A DNA stretch of 64,000 nt from Egicoccus sp. AB-alg6-2 (GCF_041821025.1 NZ_JBGUAY010000003.1:429969-493968), one strand, 5' to 3'; shown: positions 8,924 through 17,739, counted from the first letter of the stretch. A program made the numbers and translations. The notes: generated by a model from the letters alone, not told the origin.

Positions 8924-10807
8924 GTGACGGTGGAGCGCAACGCGTCAGCGATTGGGCGAGTCGCCGTGCTCGCCCTGCTCACCGTGCTCTCGACCGGCTG
9001 CGGGAGCGTCGTCACGCTCGAACTGCCGGCCGCCGACGGGATCGGGACCGACGTCCCGCCCGCTCCCGCCCGCTCGGTGGTCTACGACGCCGAGGGCCAC
9101 GAACTGGCGGTGCTGCACGCCGCCGCCCATGAGCCCGCTGCGCTCGCCGACCTGCCGGCCCACCTCGTCGACGCCGTCCTGACCGCTGAGGACAACCGGT
9201 TCTACGACCACCGCGGCATCGACGCGCGGGCCATCGCCCGTGCCGCCATCGCCAACCACGGTGCCGGCCACGCCCAGCAGGGCGGCTCCACCATCACCCA
9301 GCAACTCGTCAAGCTGCGGACGATGCCCGGCGCCGACCGCACGGCGGCCACGAAGCTGCAGGAGGCCGTCCACGCACGCGAACTGGAACGGCAGCGGTCG
9401 AAGGCGAAGATCCTCGCGGACTACCTCAACACGGTCTACTTCGGCGAGGGCGCCTACGGGATATCTGCCGCCGCGTGGACCTACTTCCGCCGCGCTCCCG
9501 AAGACCTCGAGGTGCACCAGTCCGCGCTGCTGGCCGCCATCATCCGCGCCCCGGAGGCGTTCGGGCCTCGTCACGATCCCGAGGCCGCCAGGACCCGCCG
9601 TGACGACGTCCTGCGACGCATGGCGGCCGCTGGACACCTCTCCGCTCAGCAGCGCGACCGCGCCGTCGCCGCGCCGATCGAGGTGTCGGGCCGCGAGGGT
9701 GCGCCCGCGGCGACCGAACCGCACTTCGTCGACCTCGTCGTACGCACGCTGCTGGCCGACCCCGGATTCGGCGCCACGGAGGCCGATCGCGCCGCCCGGC
9801 TCCGGGCCGGCGGACTCCACATCCACACCACCCTCGACCAGGACCTGCAAGCGCTCGCGCGCGCGAGCCTGCTGCGCCATCTGCCCGAGGCCGACGGTCC
9901 CGACGGCGCGATCGCGATCGTCGAGCCGGCCAGCGGCGAGATCCTGGCGGCCGTGGGCAACCGCACCTACGAACAGTTGCAGTTCGACCTCGCGACCCAG
10001 GCCCGGCGCCAGCCCGGCTCGACGTTCAAGGCCTTCGTGCTCACCACCGCCATCGCCGACGGTTGGCACGCGGACGATCTCGTCGATGGCAGCCAGGGCG
10101 TCGTGACGACGGCCCACGGCGGGTGGGACGTACGCAACTACGACCGGCGCAGCTACGGCGACGTGACCCTGGCCGGTGCCACGCGCGCGTCGGTCAACAC
10201 CGCCTACGCCCGTCTGGGGGTGGAGCTCGGCGCCGATCGGATCGCGGGGACGGCTCGCGCGATGGGCGTGCGTTCGACGCTGCCGTCCGACGAGCCCCAG
10301 ATCGCGCTCGGTGGCGGGCGTGTTTCCGTCACGCCGCTCGACCTCGCCGCCGCCTACGGCACGCTCGCCAACGGCGGGACCCACGTCCCCACCTCGCCGA
10401 TCCGGCGTGTCCTCGACCGGGACGGCCGTACCGTCTGGCAGCCGGACCGCTCCCCACGGCCGGTGCTCTCGTCCTACGTGGCCGAGCAGACGAGCGCGGT
10501 GCTGCGCGAGGTGGTGACCAACGGCACCGGCGTCGCCGCCCACGTCTCCGGTTGGCAGATCGCCGGCAAGACCGGCACGACCTCGGACAACGCCGACGCC
10601 TGGTTCGTCGGCTACACGCCGAACTTGTCGGCGGCGGTCTGGATCGGACACGCCGAGGGCCGGATACCGCTGCGCGACGTCCGCGGAGTCGCCGAGGTGA
10701 CGGGTGGGACGCTGCCGGCGCGTATCTTCGCCGACACGGTCACCGAGGCCCTCCGGGACCAGCAGCCACCGGTCCCGACCGGCCGGGTCGCGGACCCCGA
10801 GCGGTAG
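8924..10807 (+). CDS. Class A penicillin-binding protein (glycosyltransferase plus transpeptidase)
   Basis: This 627-residue protein polymerises and cross-links peptidoglycan outside the membrane. The GT51 domain shows EDNRFYDHRGID, the QGGSTITQQLVK motif, a KILADYLNTVYFG segment and GISAAAWTYF. The transpeptidase domain has the SxxK serine in PGSTFKAF, the SxN motif in SVNTAY, and KTGTT. The GTG start leads into a hydrophobic stretch ending in LSTGC, a good lipobox, so it may be lipid-anchored rather than held by a transmembrane helix. It has no long cytoplasmic tail or PASTA repeats. It is monocistronic or read with the lipid kinase gene 56 bases downstream. Confidence 0.94.
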   Translation: MTVERNASAIGRVAVLALLTVLSTGCGSVVTLELPAADGIGTDVPPAPARSVVYDAEGHELAVLHAAAHEPAALADLPAHLVDAVLTAEDNRFYDHRGIDARAIARAAIANHGAGHAQQGGSTITQQLVKLRTMPGADRTAATKLQEAVHARELERQRSKAKILADYLNTVYFGEGAYGISAAAWTYFRRAPEDLEVHQSALLAAIIRAPEAFGPRHDPEAARTRRDDVLRRMAAAGHLSAQQRDRAVAAPIEVSGREGAPAATEPHFVDLVVRTLLADPGFGATEADRAARLRAGGLHIHTTLDQDLQALARASLLRHLPEADGPDGAIAIVEPASGEILAAVGNRTYEQLQFDLATQARRQPGSTFKAFVLTTAIADGWHADDLVDGSQGVVTTAHGGWDVRNYDRRSYGDVTLAGATRASVNTAYARLGVELGADRIAGTARAMGVRSTLPSDEPQIALGGGRVSVTPLDLAAAYGTLANGGTHVPTSPIRRVLDRDGRTVWQPDRSPRPVLSSYVAEQTSAVLREVVTNGTGVAAHVSGWQIAGKTGTTSDNADAWFVGYTPNLSAAVWIGHAEGRIPLRDVRGVAEVTGGTLPARIFADTVTEALRDQQPPVPTGRVADPER

Positions 10808-10863
10808 GCTCCCGCGCCGCCGTCGACCTCGCGGCGTCCGAGCCTGCCGACAAGCGACCGTCC

Positions 10864-11772
10864 GTGCGCGCCCTGCTGCTGTTCAACCCCAACGCGACCA
10901 CCACCGACGACCGGGTCCGGGACGTGATCGCGTCGGCCCTGGCGTCGGCGGTCGACCTCGACGTGAAAGCGACCAAGCAGCGCGGCCACGCGACCCACAT
11001 CGTCGCCGGGGCCGTGCACGAAGGCGTCGACGCGGTGTTCGCCCTCGGCGGTGACGGGACCGCGAACGAGGTGTTGCAGGCACTCGCCGGGACCGACGTC
11101 CGCCTGGGCATCATCCCCGGCGGCGGCGCGAACGTGCTGGCCCGGGCACTGGGCCTGCCCAACGACGCGGTGGCGGCCACCTCCGTCCTGCTCGAGCACC
11201 TGCGCAGCGACCGGACCCGCCGGATCACGCTGGGACGGGCCGGGGACCGCTACTTCGGGTTCAACGCCGGGTTCGGGTTCGACGCCGCCGTCGTGCGCCA
11301 CGTCGAGCAGCACGCCCGCATGAAGCGCGTCTTCCGTCAGGCGGCGTTCGTGGCCTCGACCACCCGCGAGTGGGCCGTCGGCGAGGGGCGCGAACAGCCG
11401 GTGATCACCGCGACGCTGCCCGACGGCAGCCTCGCGGGGCCGTATCTCATCTCCATGATCGCCAACACCGACCCCTACACCTACCTGGGTCAGCGACCGA
11501 TGCACGTCCATCCGTCGGCCCGGTTCGACCTCGGACTCGACCTGATCGGACTGCGGCGGCTGAGCACGCCGGCGCTGCTGAAGATCATCGGTCAGGTGTT
11601 CCGCGATGGCTCGCACATCCACGCCAAGGGCGTGGACTACCACCACGACCTCGGCAGCTTCACCCTGTCGTCGTCCGAGCCTCAGCCGCTGATGGTCGAC
11701 GGCGACTACTCCGGCGAGCACCTCGCCGTCACCTTCACCGCCGTCGCCGACGCGCTCCGGGTACTCGCCTGA
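10864..11772 (+). CDS. Diacylglycerol-kinase-family lipid kinase
   Basis: This 302-residue protein is a member of the DAGK/YegS/sphingosine-kinase superfamily. The N-terminus LLLFNPNA is followed by the ATP-binding ALGGDGTANEVLQAL motif and the GIIPGGGANVLARALGLP segment. The FGFNAGFGFDAAVV stretch and a C-terminal PLMVDGDY strand are also family features. It probably phosphorylates diacylglycerol or a related lipid at the membrane face. The GTG start follows the PBP stop by 56 bases. An upstream open frame overlapping the PBP gene is a shadow. Related genes sit beside whiB1 in mycobacteria, as recalled, and the same neighbourhood appears here. Confidence 0.88.
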   Translation: MRALLLFNPNATTTDDRVRDVIASALASAVDLDVKATKQRGHATHIVAGAVHEGVDAVFALGGDGTANEVLQALAGTDVRLGIIPGGGANVLARALGLPNDAVAATSVLLEHLRSDRTRRITLGRAGDRYFGFNAGFGFDAAVVRHVEQHARMKRVFRQAAFVASTTREWAVGEGREQPVITATLPDGSLAGPYLISMIANTDPYTYLGQRPMHVHPSARFDLGLDLIGLRRLSTPALLKIIGQVFRDGSHIHAKGVDYHHDLGSFTLSSSEPQPLMVDGDYSGEHLAVTFTAVADALRVLA

Positions 11773-11836
11773 CGGGCGCCGCCGTGCGTCCCCCGCTCGA
11801 CTGCACGCAAGAGTTAGCACGGTCTCACCGAAGCTC

Positions 11837-11864
11837 TTGACTTGCCTGCCACAGACGTTACGTT
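11837..11864 (+). promoter_or_regulatory. Candidate promoter of whiB1
   Basis: TTGACT (11837-11842) and TACGTT (11859-11864) are separated by 16 bases. The -35 is good and the -10 matches only partly. If used, transcription would begin about 215 bases before the whiB1 start codon, giving a long leader. The 313-base gap 11773-12085 holds no gene. The leader contains a 7-bp hairpin (see 11960-11979) and a smaller GGCGT/ACGCC one. Confidence 0.4.
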
Positions 11865-11959
11865 CCCGTTTCCGGTTCGAGAATTTGTTCACAAGCCGGC
11901 GTCCCCCACGCCGCAAGTTCCTGAACGCGCGAACCGAACGATGCCGGACCTCGGGCGAG

Positions 11960-11979
11960 GCGGGCCTGCCACGGCCCGC
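11960..11979 (+). promoter_or_regulatory. Hairpin in whiB1 leader
   Basis: GCGGGCC and GGCCCGC form a perfect 7-bp stem around a TGCCAC loop, about 106 bases upstream of the whiB1 ATG. It could be an attenuator or a processing or stability element. There is no direct evidence of function. Confidence 0.35.
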
Positions 11980-12085
11980 TCGTGCGCACCGGATCGTCCC
12001 ACCCCACCCCCACCACGTTTCCCGCGTCAGGTACGCCGAGGCCTCCCCCCGGGCTGCGTACGTGATGCCGACAGGGAGAATCCCC

Positions 12086-12337
12086 ATGGACTGGCGGAGC
12101 CGCGCTTCGTGTATCGATGAAGACCCCGAGCTGTTCTTCCCGATCGGGACGACCGGACCGGCGGTCGAGCAGGCCGACGCCGCCAAGCGCGTCTGCGCCC
12201 GCTGCGAGGTACGTGAACCCTGCCTCGAGATGGCCCTCAACACCAACCAGGACGCCGGCATCTGGGGCGGCCTGACCGAGGACGAGCGACGGACCCTCAA
12301 GCGCGCGCGCCAGCGGCGCCGCCGCATGGCGAGCTGA
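12086..12337 (+). CDS. whiB1: WhiB-family iron-sulfur transcriptional regulator (WhiB1-like)
   Basis: This 83-residue protein has the full WhiB signature. One cysteine near the start (RASCIDED) and three more in VCARCEVREPC ligate a [4Fe-4S] cluster, which in this family responds to nitric oxide or redox. GIWGGLTEDER is the turn that contacts sigma factor region 4, and the tail KRARQRRRRM is basic and DNA-binding. AGGGAGAA lies eight bases before the ATG, favouring this start over upstream in-frame codons. The assignment to WhiB1 rests on length and on lying next to the PdtaS-like kinase, as whiB1 (Rv3219) and pdtaS (Rv3220c) do in M. tuberculosis. Confidence 0.93.
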   Translation: MDWRSRASCIDEDPELFFPIGTTGPAVEQADAAKRVCARCEVREPCLEMALNTNQDAGIWGGLTEDERRTLKRARQRRRRMAS

Positions 12338-12372
12338 TCTCGACCACCTCGAACCACCACGGAAGCGACACG

Positions 12373-12627
12373 GTGCACACCCGCACCTATCTGACGACCC
12401 CGCCCGGCCGCGTGCCACTCCTGGACGCGTTCCCGGACGGGGTCGTCGAACGTTGGGTCCCCGGACCGGCGGTGCCCACGGAGCCGGCGTCGCCCGGCCG
12501 GCGGCGTCGGTACGTCGTCGCCGTGGCGCTCCTGCTCGGCGCCCTGCTCCTCTCGACCCTGCAGGCGGTGGCCGATCGCCAGACGCAGGATCCCGCGTTG
12601 TCACTGACCTCAGCGGGGCAGCGGTAG
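12373..12627 (+). CDS. Small single-span membrane protein of unknown function
   Basis: This frame of 84 codons starts at GTG with GGAAG eight bases upstream. The first 45 residues are polar and proline-rich. They are followed by RRRR and one strong hydrophobic helix (VVAVALLLGALLLSTLQAV), then a short polar tail. This predicts a type II single-span protein with its N-terminus inside. Its 3-prime end overlaps the end of the convergent kinase gene by 18 bases. It is 35 bases after whiB1 on the same strand and may be co-transcribed. I recognise no family. Confidence 0.5.
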   Translation: MHTRTYLTTPPGRVPLLDAFPDGVVERWVPGPAVPTEPASPGRRRRYVVAVALLLGALLLSTLQAVADRQTQDPALSLTSAGQR

Positions 12628-14052
12628 CAGCAACTCGCACACGGTGCCGGGGACGTCGTCACGGCGCCGCACCTCGAGCGTCCCACCGAGCTCGGACTCG
12701 ACCAGCGTCGCGGCGATCTGCAACCCGAGGTTCGCTCCCGTCTCGAGCGCCCAGCCCGGAGGCACCCCGACCCCGTCGTCGCGTACCTCGAGGTGCAGGC
12801 TGGCCGAGCGGCGCTCGAGCGCGACGACGATGTCGCCGCCAGAGTCCGGGTAGGCGTGCTCGACGGAGTTCTGCAGCAGTTCGCTCATCACCAACGCGAG
12901 CGGTGTGGCCACCTCGGCCGGGAGCTCACCGGCGCTGCCGTCGAGCAGCATGTGCACCGGCCGGTCGGGGTCGGTCAGGCCCGTCGAGAGCATCTCGATC
13001 AGGCGTTGCGCGACCTTGTCGAAGCTGACCCGCTGCCGCGAGTCCTGCGACAGCGTCTCGTGGACGAGCGCGATCGAGGAGATGCGGCGGACGGACTCCC
13101 CCAGGGCTTCACGCGCCTCCTCGGACGTCAGCCGCCGCGACTGCAGGCGGAGCAGGGACGCCACCGTCTGCAGGTTGTTCTTCACGCGGTGGTGGATCTC
13201 GCGGATCGTCGCGTCCTTGTAGAGCAGCAGCCGCTCGTGACGGCGCAACTCGGTCACCTCGCGAACGAGCATCAGCCCGCCCAGCACGTGGTGGTCGCGC
13301 GTGAGCGGCAGCAGCCGGCGGAGCACGACCGCGCCGCGCGCCTCGACCTCGGACTCGAGCGGCTCGCCGTCCGCCAGCGCCTCGAGCACCGCCACGTCGT
13401 CGAGGTCGAAGCTGGCGAGGTTGCGCGCCAGGATGTTGTCGACGACACCGAGGCGGCGGTAGGCGCTGATGGCGTTGGGCGAGGCGTAGACCACGGTGCC
13501 CGAGGGATCCACACGGAGAAGGCCGTCACCGACCCGGGGGGCCAACTCGCGCTCGGGATCCTCGCCGGGGAAGGGGAAGGAACCCTCCGCCAGCATGTTC
13601 GACAACTCGTTGGCGACCTGGAGGTAGGTCAGCTCCAGCTGTGAAGGGGCCCGGACCATCGACAGGTTGGCCTCGCGCGTGACGACGGCGATGACCTCCC
13701 CCTCGAACGGCACGGGGATGGCCTCTTCCCGGACCGGCACGCCGGTCGACCAGTCGGGTTCGCCGTCACGGACGATGTGGCCCTCGTCGAACGCGCGTCG
13801 GACGGCGAGACGCTCACCCTCGCCGTACACGGTTCCGACGAGGTCGTCGTAGTAGATCGTCTGTGCCGTGTAGGGCCGCATCTGGGCCACCACCGTCAGC
13901 TGACCGGTGGCGGGGTCGCGGCAGAACATCAGCAGATCGGCGAACGAGAGGTCGGCCAGGATCTGCCAGTCCGAGACGATCGCCTGCAGCGTGTCGACCG
14001 CAGCGCCGTACAACCCGCCGTGTTCTTCGACCAGATCCTGGAGGGAGGACAC
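12610..14052 (-). CDS. pdtaS: Sensor histidine kinase, PdtaS-like (HisKA_2 type)
   Basis: This cytosolic kinase of about 480 residues has an N-terminal GAF-like domain (residues 1-150), a PAS-like domain around GDGLLRVDPSGTVVYASPNA, then a HisKA_2 dimerisation domain. The phosphoacceptor is in IREIHHRVKNNLQTVASLLRLQ. The HATPase domain has an N box in SELLQNSVEHAYPD and a G box in VRDDGVGVPPGW. No membrane segment is present. In M. tuberculosis PdtaS phosphorylates PdtaR, an RNA-binding antiterminator. GTG at 14052 is preferred because it lies just after the upstream gene's stop and begins the conserved region. Confidence 0.9.
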   Translation of the reverse strand: MSSLQDLVEEHGGLYGAAVDTLQAIVSDWQILADLSFADLLMFCRDPATGQLTVVAQMRPYTAQTIYYDDLVGTVYGEGERLAVRRAFDEGHIVRDGEPDWSTGVPVREEAIPVPFEGEVIAVVTREANLSMVRAPSQLELTYLQVANELSNMLAEGSFPFPGEDPERELAPRVGDGLLRVDPSGTVVYASPNAISAYRRLGVVDNILARNLASFDLDDVAVLEALADGEPLESEVEARGAVVLRRLLPLTRDHHVLGGLMLVREVTELRRHERLLLYKDATIREIHHRVKNNLQTVASLLRLQSRRLTSEEAREALGESVRRISSIALVHETLSQDSRQRVSFDKVAQRLIEMLSTGLTDPDRPVHMLLDGSAGELPAEVATPLALVMSELLQNSVEHAYPDSGGDIVVALERRSASLHLEVRDDGVGVPPGWALETGANLGLQIAATLVESELGGTLEVRRRDDVPGTVCELLLPLPR

Positions 14053-14059
14053 CGACGCG

Positions 14060-14437
14060 CTACTTCGGCAGGAAACGCTGCAGCTGCTGCAGCGGCACGG
14101 CCTCGCGGATGTGTTCGAACGCCCGCTTCTCGATGTCGCGGGCCTCGGACATGGACAGACCGAGTGCCCGTGCGGTGTCGGCGAGGTCGTGCGGGTGCCC
14201 GTCGGTGAGCCCCATCCGGAGTTCGAGGACGCGCCGCTGGGTTTCGGGCAGACGCTTGAGCACCTTCTCGAGCGGCCCGGCGAGTTGCGACACGGTCTCG
14301 TTCTCGGCGCTCTGCGGGCGGCCGCCGCGGCCCTGACCGGACGCCGCCTGGCGACGCGGTTGCCCGCGCCCACTGCCGCCGCCGCGTCGGCTGTCGCGGC
14401 CGCCGCCCCTGGATTCGCGCTTCGAGGACTCGTTCAT
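14060..14437 (-). CDS. Stand-alone sigma-region-4-like DNA-binding protein
   Basis: This 125-residue protein begins with about 40 residues rich in arginine and glycine (RGGGRDSRRGGGSGRGQPRR), resembling RGG-type nucleic-acid-binding tails. The second half is a sigma-70 region 4-like helix-turn-helix: LKRLPETQRRVLELRMGLTDG, DLADTARALGLS and EARDIEKRAFEHIRE. No region 2 is present, so it cannot act as a sigma factor by itself. It ends seven bases before the PdtaS-like kinase gene on the same strand, so the two are almost certainly co-expressed. It might modulate sigma factor use or bind DNA or RNA directly. The start is ATG. Confidence 0.8.
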   Translation of the reverse strand: MNESSKRESRGGGRDSRRGGGSGRGQPRRQAASGQGRGGRPQSAENETVSQLAGPLEKVLKRLPETQRRVLELRMGLTDGHPHDLADTARALGLSMSEARDIEKRAFEHIREAVPLQQLQRFLPK

Positions 14438-14524
14438 CGCGCCGAGCGTAGCCGCGCGGGACCTTGGCGGTCGGACCGGTCGGCGTGGCACCATGCGGGC
14501 CGTCATCTGCCGAGGCCAAGACCC

Positions 14525-15097
14525 GTGCCCTTCGTCCTGCTCGTGGTGCTCGTGGCCGTGGCGATCTCCGCGGTCCGCGGCGGACGACTGCGCGACGTCG
14601 CCGAGGCGCCACTGCACCACGGCTGGCTCCTCGCGCTCGGCGTGGCACTGCAGGTCGGCGTCGACGTGGCCGCGGCACGCGACGTGCTGGTCCCCGGGGC
14701 CTGGTGGACCTACGCGTTGCTGCTGCTCAGCCAGTTGCTGGTGGTGGGCTGGGTGGTCGCGAACCGCCATCTGCCCGGACTGGTGCTGGTCGCGGCGGGC
14801 CTGGCCGCGAACGCCCTCGTGATGGCCGCCAACGGCGCCATGCCGGTGTCCCCCGAGGCCATCGCCGCGCTCGGCATCGAAGGGGCCGAGGTCCCCCCGG
14901 GCAAGCACATGCTGCTCGACGCCGACACCCGCCTGCCGTGGTTGGCCGACATCATCCCCGTGCCGCCCATCCGCTCCATCATCTCCGTCGGCGACCTCGT
15001 CCTGGCCGCCGGGCTGGTCCCGCTCACGCACGCCCTGATGACCTGGTCCTCACGCGCCGACCGGGAACCGGCCACCGAAGCCGCCGGTGAGGCGTGA
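14525..15097 (+). CDS. DUF5317 integral membrane protein
   Basis: This 190-residue protein has four or five hydrophobic helices: FVLLVVLVAVAISAV, WLLALGVALQVGVDVAA, WWTYALLLLSQLLVVGWVV, LVLVAAGLAANALVMAANG and a late LVLAAGLVPL. The NALVMAANGAMPVS segment and the later PWLADIIPVPP stretch match the DUF5317 family, which has no known function. It begins at GTG and is divergent from the sigma-region-4 gene, with 87 bases between the two starts. It ends 25 bases before the convergent degenerate HD gene. Confidence 0.8.
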   Translation: MPFVLLVVLVAVAISAVRGGRLRDVAEAPLHHGWLLALGVALQVGVDVAAARDVLVPGAWWTYALLLLSQLLVVGWVVANRHLPGLVLVAAGLAANALVMAANGAMPVSPEAIAALGIEGAEVPPGKHMLLDADTRLPWLADIIPVPPIRSIISVGDLVLAAGLVPLTHALMTWSSRADREPATEAAGEA

Positions 15098-15122
15098 GCC
15101 GCCGGTGAGGGTGAACCGCAGC

Positions 15123-16340
15123 TCAGGAACCGAACGCCCGGCGGTCCATGATGCGCGCAACGGCCGACACGACGTCGAGGTCGCCGATGTCGCGCACCAG
15201 CCGGACCACCAACTCGTCGCGCTGACCGCTGCGCCGCAGGTCGGGGGCGTACTGGTCCACCTCGCAGCACGCGGCCACGATGCGCGCGGCGACACGGACG
15301 TCGGTCGGGTGGGCCAGCGACGGTTCGCCGTGCGCCGCCACGATCCGCGCCACGCGGTCCAGCGACGACGTCGCTTCGGCGATCACGGACGCGCCCGCGG
15401 TTGCCAACACCCGGCGGCCACCGCCGCCGCGTGACTCGTCGCGCTCGACGGCGACGCGGCCGAGCTCGTGCAGGTGGGCGGCATGCTCGAGGTCGGCCAG
15501 CGTGCCGGCGTCCAGTCCGAGTTCCAGCCCGACGTCGTGTGCCAGGTTCGCCACGCGGACACCGTGGCCGCGCTCGATCGTGCCCAGGTGTTCGGGCAGA
15601 CGCGACATCGCCCGGATCGTCTGGTCGTAGGCGCGCGACGCGATCGCGTAGCGGTCGAGGCCGATGCGTGCCGCCAGCAGCGGCAGCAGCATCGTCGGCA
15701 GCGTCCAGTGGCCGAGCACCGGATGCACGAGGGCGCCGAGGACCGCGGTCGAGGTGATCGCGAGGCTGATCAGCCAGGTCGTCGCGATCGCCTCCCGGAC
15801 GCGTCGCCCGACGAAGCGCCAGCGTCCACCGAGCCGTCCCACCGCCCACACCGCCGGGATGCCCAGCGTGATCGCCGCCGAGACGGCGACGGTGGGTCCC
15901 AGGGCGAGCTCGGCGGCCCGGAATCCGTCGGAGACGGCGCCGACGAACCGGGCGGAACTGGCCCAGGCACCGATCGCGGCAATGCCGCTGAGCGTCCAGC
16001 CGCTGACGAGCCGCAACAGCAGGCCGTGCGGTTCCCGCAGATCACGGTCGAACAGGCGCGCCACCGACCACCCGAGGCCGGCGATCAGCGCCACGGCGAC
16101 CGGCGACATGCCGATGATCGCCGCCGCGCCGATCACGGCGACGGCGGCCGGGATCGGGTCCCCGCGCCGGTGCCGGATGGGCAGCAGTTCGGTGATCGCG
16201 GCGGCGCTGGCGAAGAGCAGCACGGCCAAGGCGGGCGTCACGCGTTGGATGCCGCCGGGCAGCAGCCACCAGAGGCCGCCGATGGCCAGCGCGAACAGCA
16301 GGCCCAGGGCCCAGACGGGCCGGTGGTCGTGCACCCTCAT
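15123..16340 (-). CDS. Membrane protein with degenerate HD-type domain
   Basis: This 405-residue protein has about eight hydrophobic helices in its first 235 residues, then a cytoplasmic HD-like helical domain. Where active HD-GYP proteins read LLHDxGK, this one reads HLHELGRV (His291-Glu292, Arg295). The HHExxDGxGYP motif is absent. It therefore probably no longer hydrolyses cyclic dinucleotides and may act as a sensor or partner. Its ATG overlaps the stop of the intact HD-GYP gene by four bases, implying translational coupling. Composition is typical of the window. Confidence 0.75.
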   Translation of the reverse strand: MRVHDHRPVWALGLLFALAIGGLWWLLPGGIQRVTPALAVLLFASAAAITELLPIRHRRGDPIPAAVAVIGAAAIIGMSPVAVALIAGLGWSVARLFDRDLREPHGLLLRLVSGWTLSGIAAIGAWASSARFVGAVSDGFRAAELALGPTVAVSAAITLGIPAVWAVGRLGGRWRFVGRRVREAIATTWLISLAITSTAVLGALVHPVLGHWTLPTMLLPLLAARIGLDRYAIASRAYDQTIRAMSRLPEHLGTIERGHGVRVANLAHDVGLELGLDAGTLADLEHAAHLHELGRVAVERDESRGGGGRRVLATAGASVIAEATSSLDRVARIVAAHGEPSLAHPTDVRVAARIVAACCEVDQYAPDLRRSGQRDELVVRLVRDIGDLDVVSAVARIMDRRAFGS

Positions 16341-17683
16341 GCCAGGCCTTCCGGCGCCGCGGGTCCCGCGGGCTCGCCGACGAGGCGTTCCTCGGCCGTG
16401 CCGACCGGGATCTCGTGGCCGTGGAGGTGCTCAGCGCTGGCGAAGTCCGTCGTCGGCTCCCACCCGATGCGTTCGACGACGCGTGCGAGCGCCTCCACCA
16501 TGCGGGGGTCGAACTGGGTGTTGGCGCAGCGCCGGAGTTCTTCGACGGCGGCCGTGACCGGCAGGGCCCGTCGGTAGGAGCGCGTGGACGTCATGGCGTC
16601 GAAGGCGTCGACGACGGTCACGATGCGCACGATGTCGGTGAGCTCCTCGCCGCCGACCCCGTGGGGGTAGCCGCCGCCGTCGAGCCGCTCGTGATGGAAG
16701 CGGACGATGTCGATCGCGGGGGCCAGGAAGTCGATGTCGTGCAGGATCTCGGCGCCGATGGAGGGGTGCTGCTTCATCCGGCCGAACTCGTCGTCGTCCA
16801 ACGGCCCGGGCTTGTTGATGATGCACAGCGGCACGCCGACCTTGCCGACGTCGTGCAGCAACGCGGCGTAGCGGGTCAACCGGCGCTGGTCGTACGGAAC
16901 GCCGAGCTCTTCGGCGACGTGTACGGACAGTTCGGCGACGCGTTCCGAGTGTCCCCGGGTGTAGAGGTCCTTGATCTCGATGGTCTTGACGAAACCGCGC
17001 ACGAGCCGGTCGTAGGACTCATCGAGCCGCTGGAACGCCAGCAACCCATGCCGCGCGATCAGCGTCGGCACCGCCATCAGCAACAGCGCCCACGGGGAGG
17101 CCGCCTGCATCACGACGGCCGCGAGGACCGCGATCCCCACGTAGGGGACCTGCATGACAAGAGAGGACCCGATCGAACGGAACGCGCCCCAGAACCGCTC
17201 GCTGCTCGCGATCGAAACCACGCCCGCCACGAGGGCGTGATTAGAAACGCTGTGCGCAATCGAGGCAGCCACTACGGCCAGCAAGTAGGCGGGACCGATA
17301 AACGACGCATCGAGAGCGGTCGCGATCCACTGGAAGACGAGGCCGGTCAACAGCGCTGTTACCGCAAACTGCCCGAAGTTGAAGCTGACGCGCAAGACGC
17401 GCATGTGCGTAACGCGTCGGATGAACGACGGGACCCCGCCGACTGCAGCCACGACCGCCAGAGAGGGTCCACCGACCATGATGATGACCAGCATCACGAC
17501 ATTTGTAAGCGACGCTTCGACATCGTCGCGAACCCGTGAAGCGAACTCCTCGCTGAAGAGCACCGCCAGACAGGCGATGCATGCCGCTAGCAGAGATACC
17601 TGCGGTACAGCCCATGCCACGGCGGCCAGACCGGCGGTCGCCGTTCCAGCTATGAAGGTGACCAGTCGGCGTTGCCCCTTCAC
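16337..17683 (-). CDS. Membrane-anchored HD-GYP phosphodiesterase (c-di-GMP)
   Basis: This protein of about 448 residues has six to eight N-terminal membrane helices (residues 5-210) followed by a complete HD-GYP domain. His277-Asp278 lie in ALLHDVGKVG, with HSERVAEL before and HHERLDGGGYPHG (from His330) after. Such domains hydrolyse c-di-GMP to pGpG or GMP. GTG at 17683 is chosen because AAGGAG lies eight bases upstream. A longer frame would run through the separate peptide gene at 17740-17823. The first part of the gene has many A/T-ending codons, unlike the catalytic half, suggesting a composite origin. Confidence 0.9.
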   Translation of the reverse strand: MKGQRRLVTFIAGTATAGLAAVAWAVPQVSLLAACIACLAVLFSEEFASRVRDDVEASLTNVVMLVIIMVGGPSLAVVAAVGGVPSFIRRVTHMRVLRVSFNFGQFAVTALLTGLVFQWIATALDASFIGPAYLLAVVAASIAHSVSNHALVAGVVSIASSERFWGAFRSIGSSLVMQVPYVGIAVLAAVVMQAASPWALLLMAVPTLIARHGLLAFQRLDESYDRLVRGFVKTIEIKDLYTRGHSERVAELSVHVAEELGVPYDQRRLTRYAALLHDVGKVGVPLCIINKPGPLDDDEFGRMKQHPSIGAEILHDIDFLAPAIDIVRFHHERLDGGGYPHGVGGEELTDIVRIVTVVDAFDAMTSTRSYRRALPVTAAVEELRRCANTQFDPRMVEALARVVERIGWEPTTDFASAEHLHGHEIPVGTAEERLVGEPAGPAAPEGLA

Positions 17684-17739
17684 AACTGGGGCTCCTTCGA
17701 ACTGTTGGAGGGCGAGCGGTGTACGGGGGAGGCCAGGGG

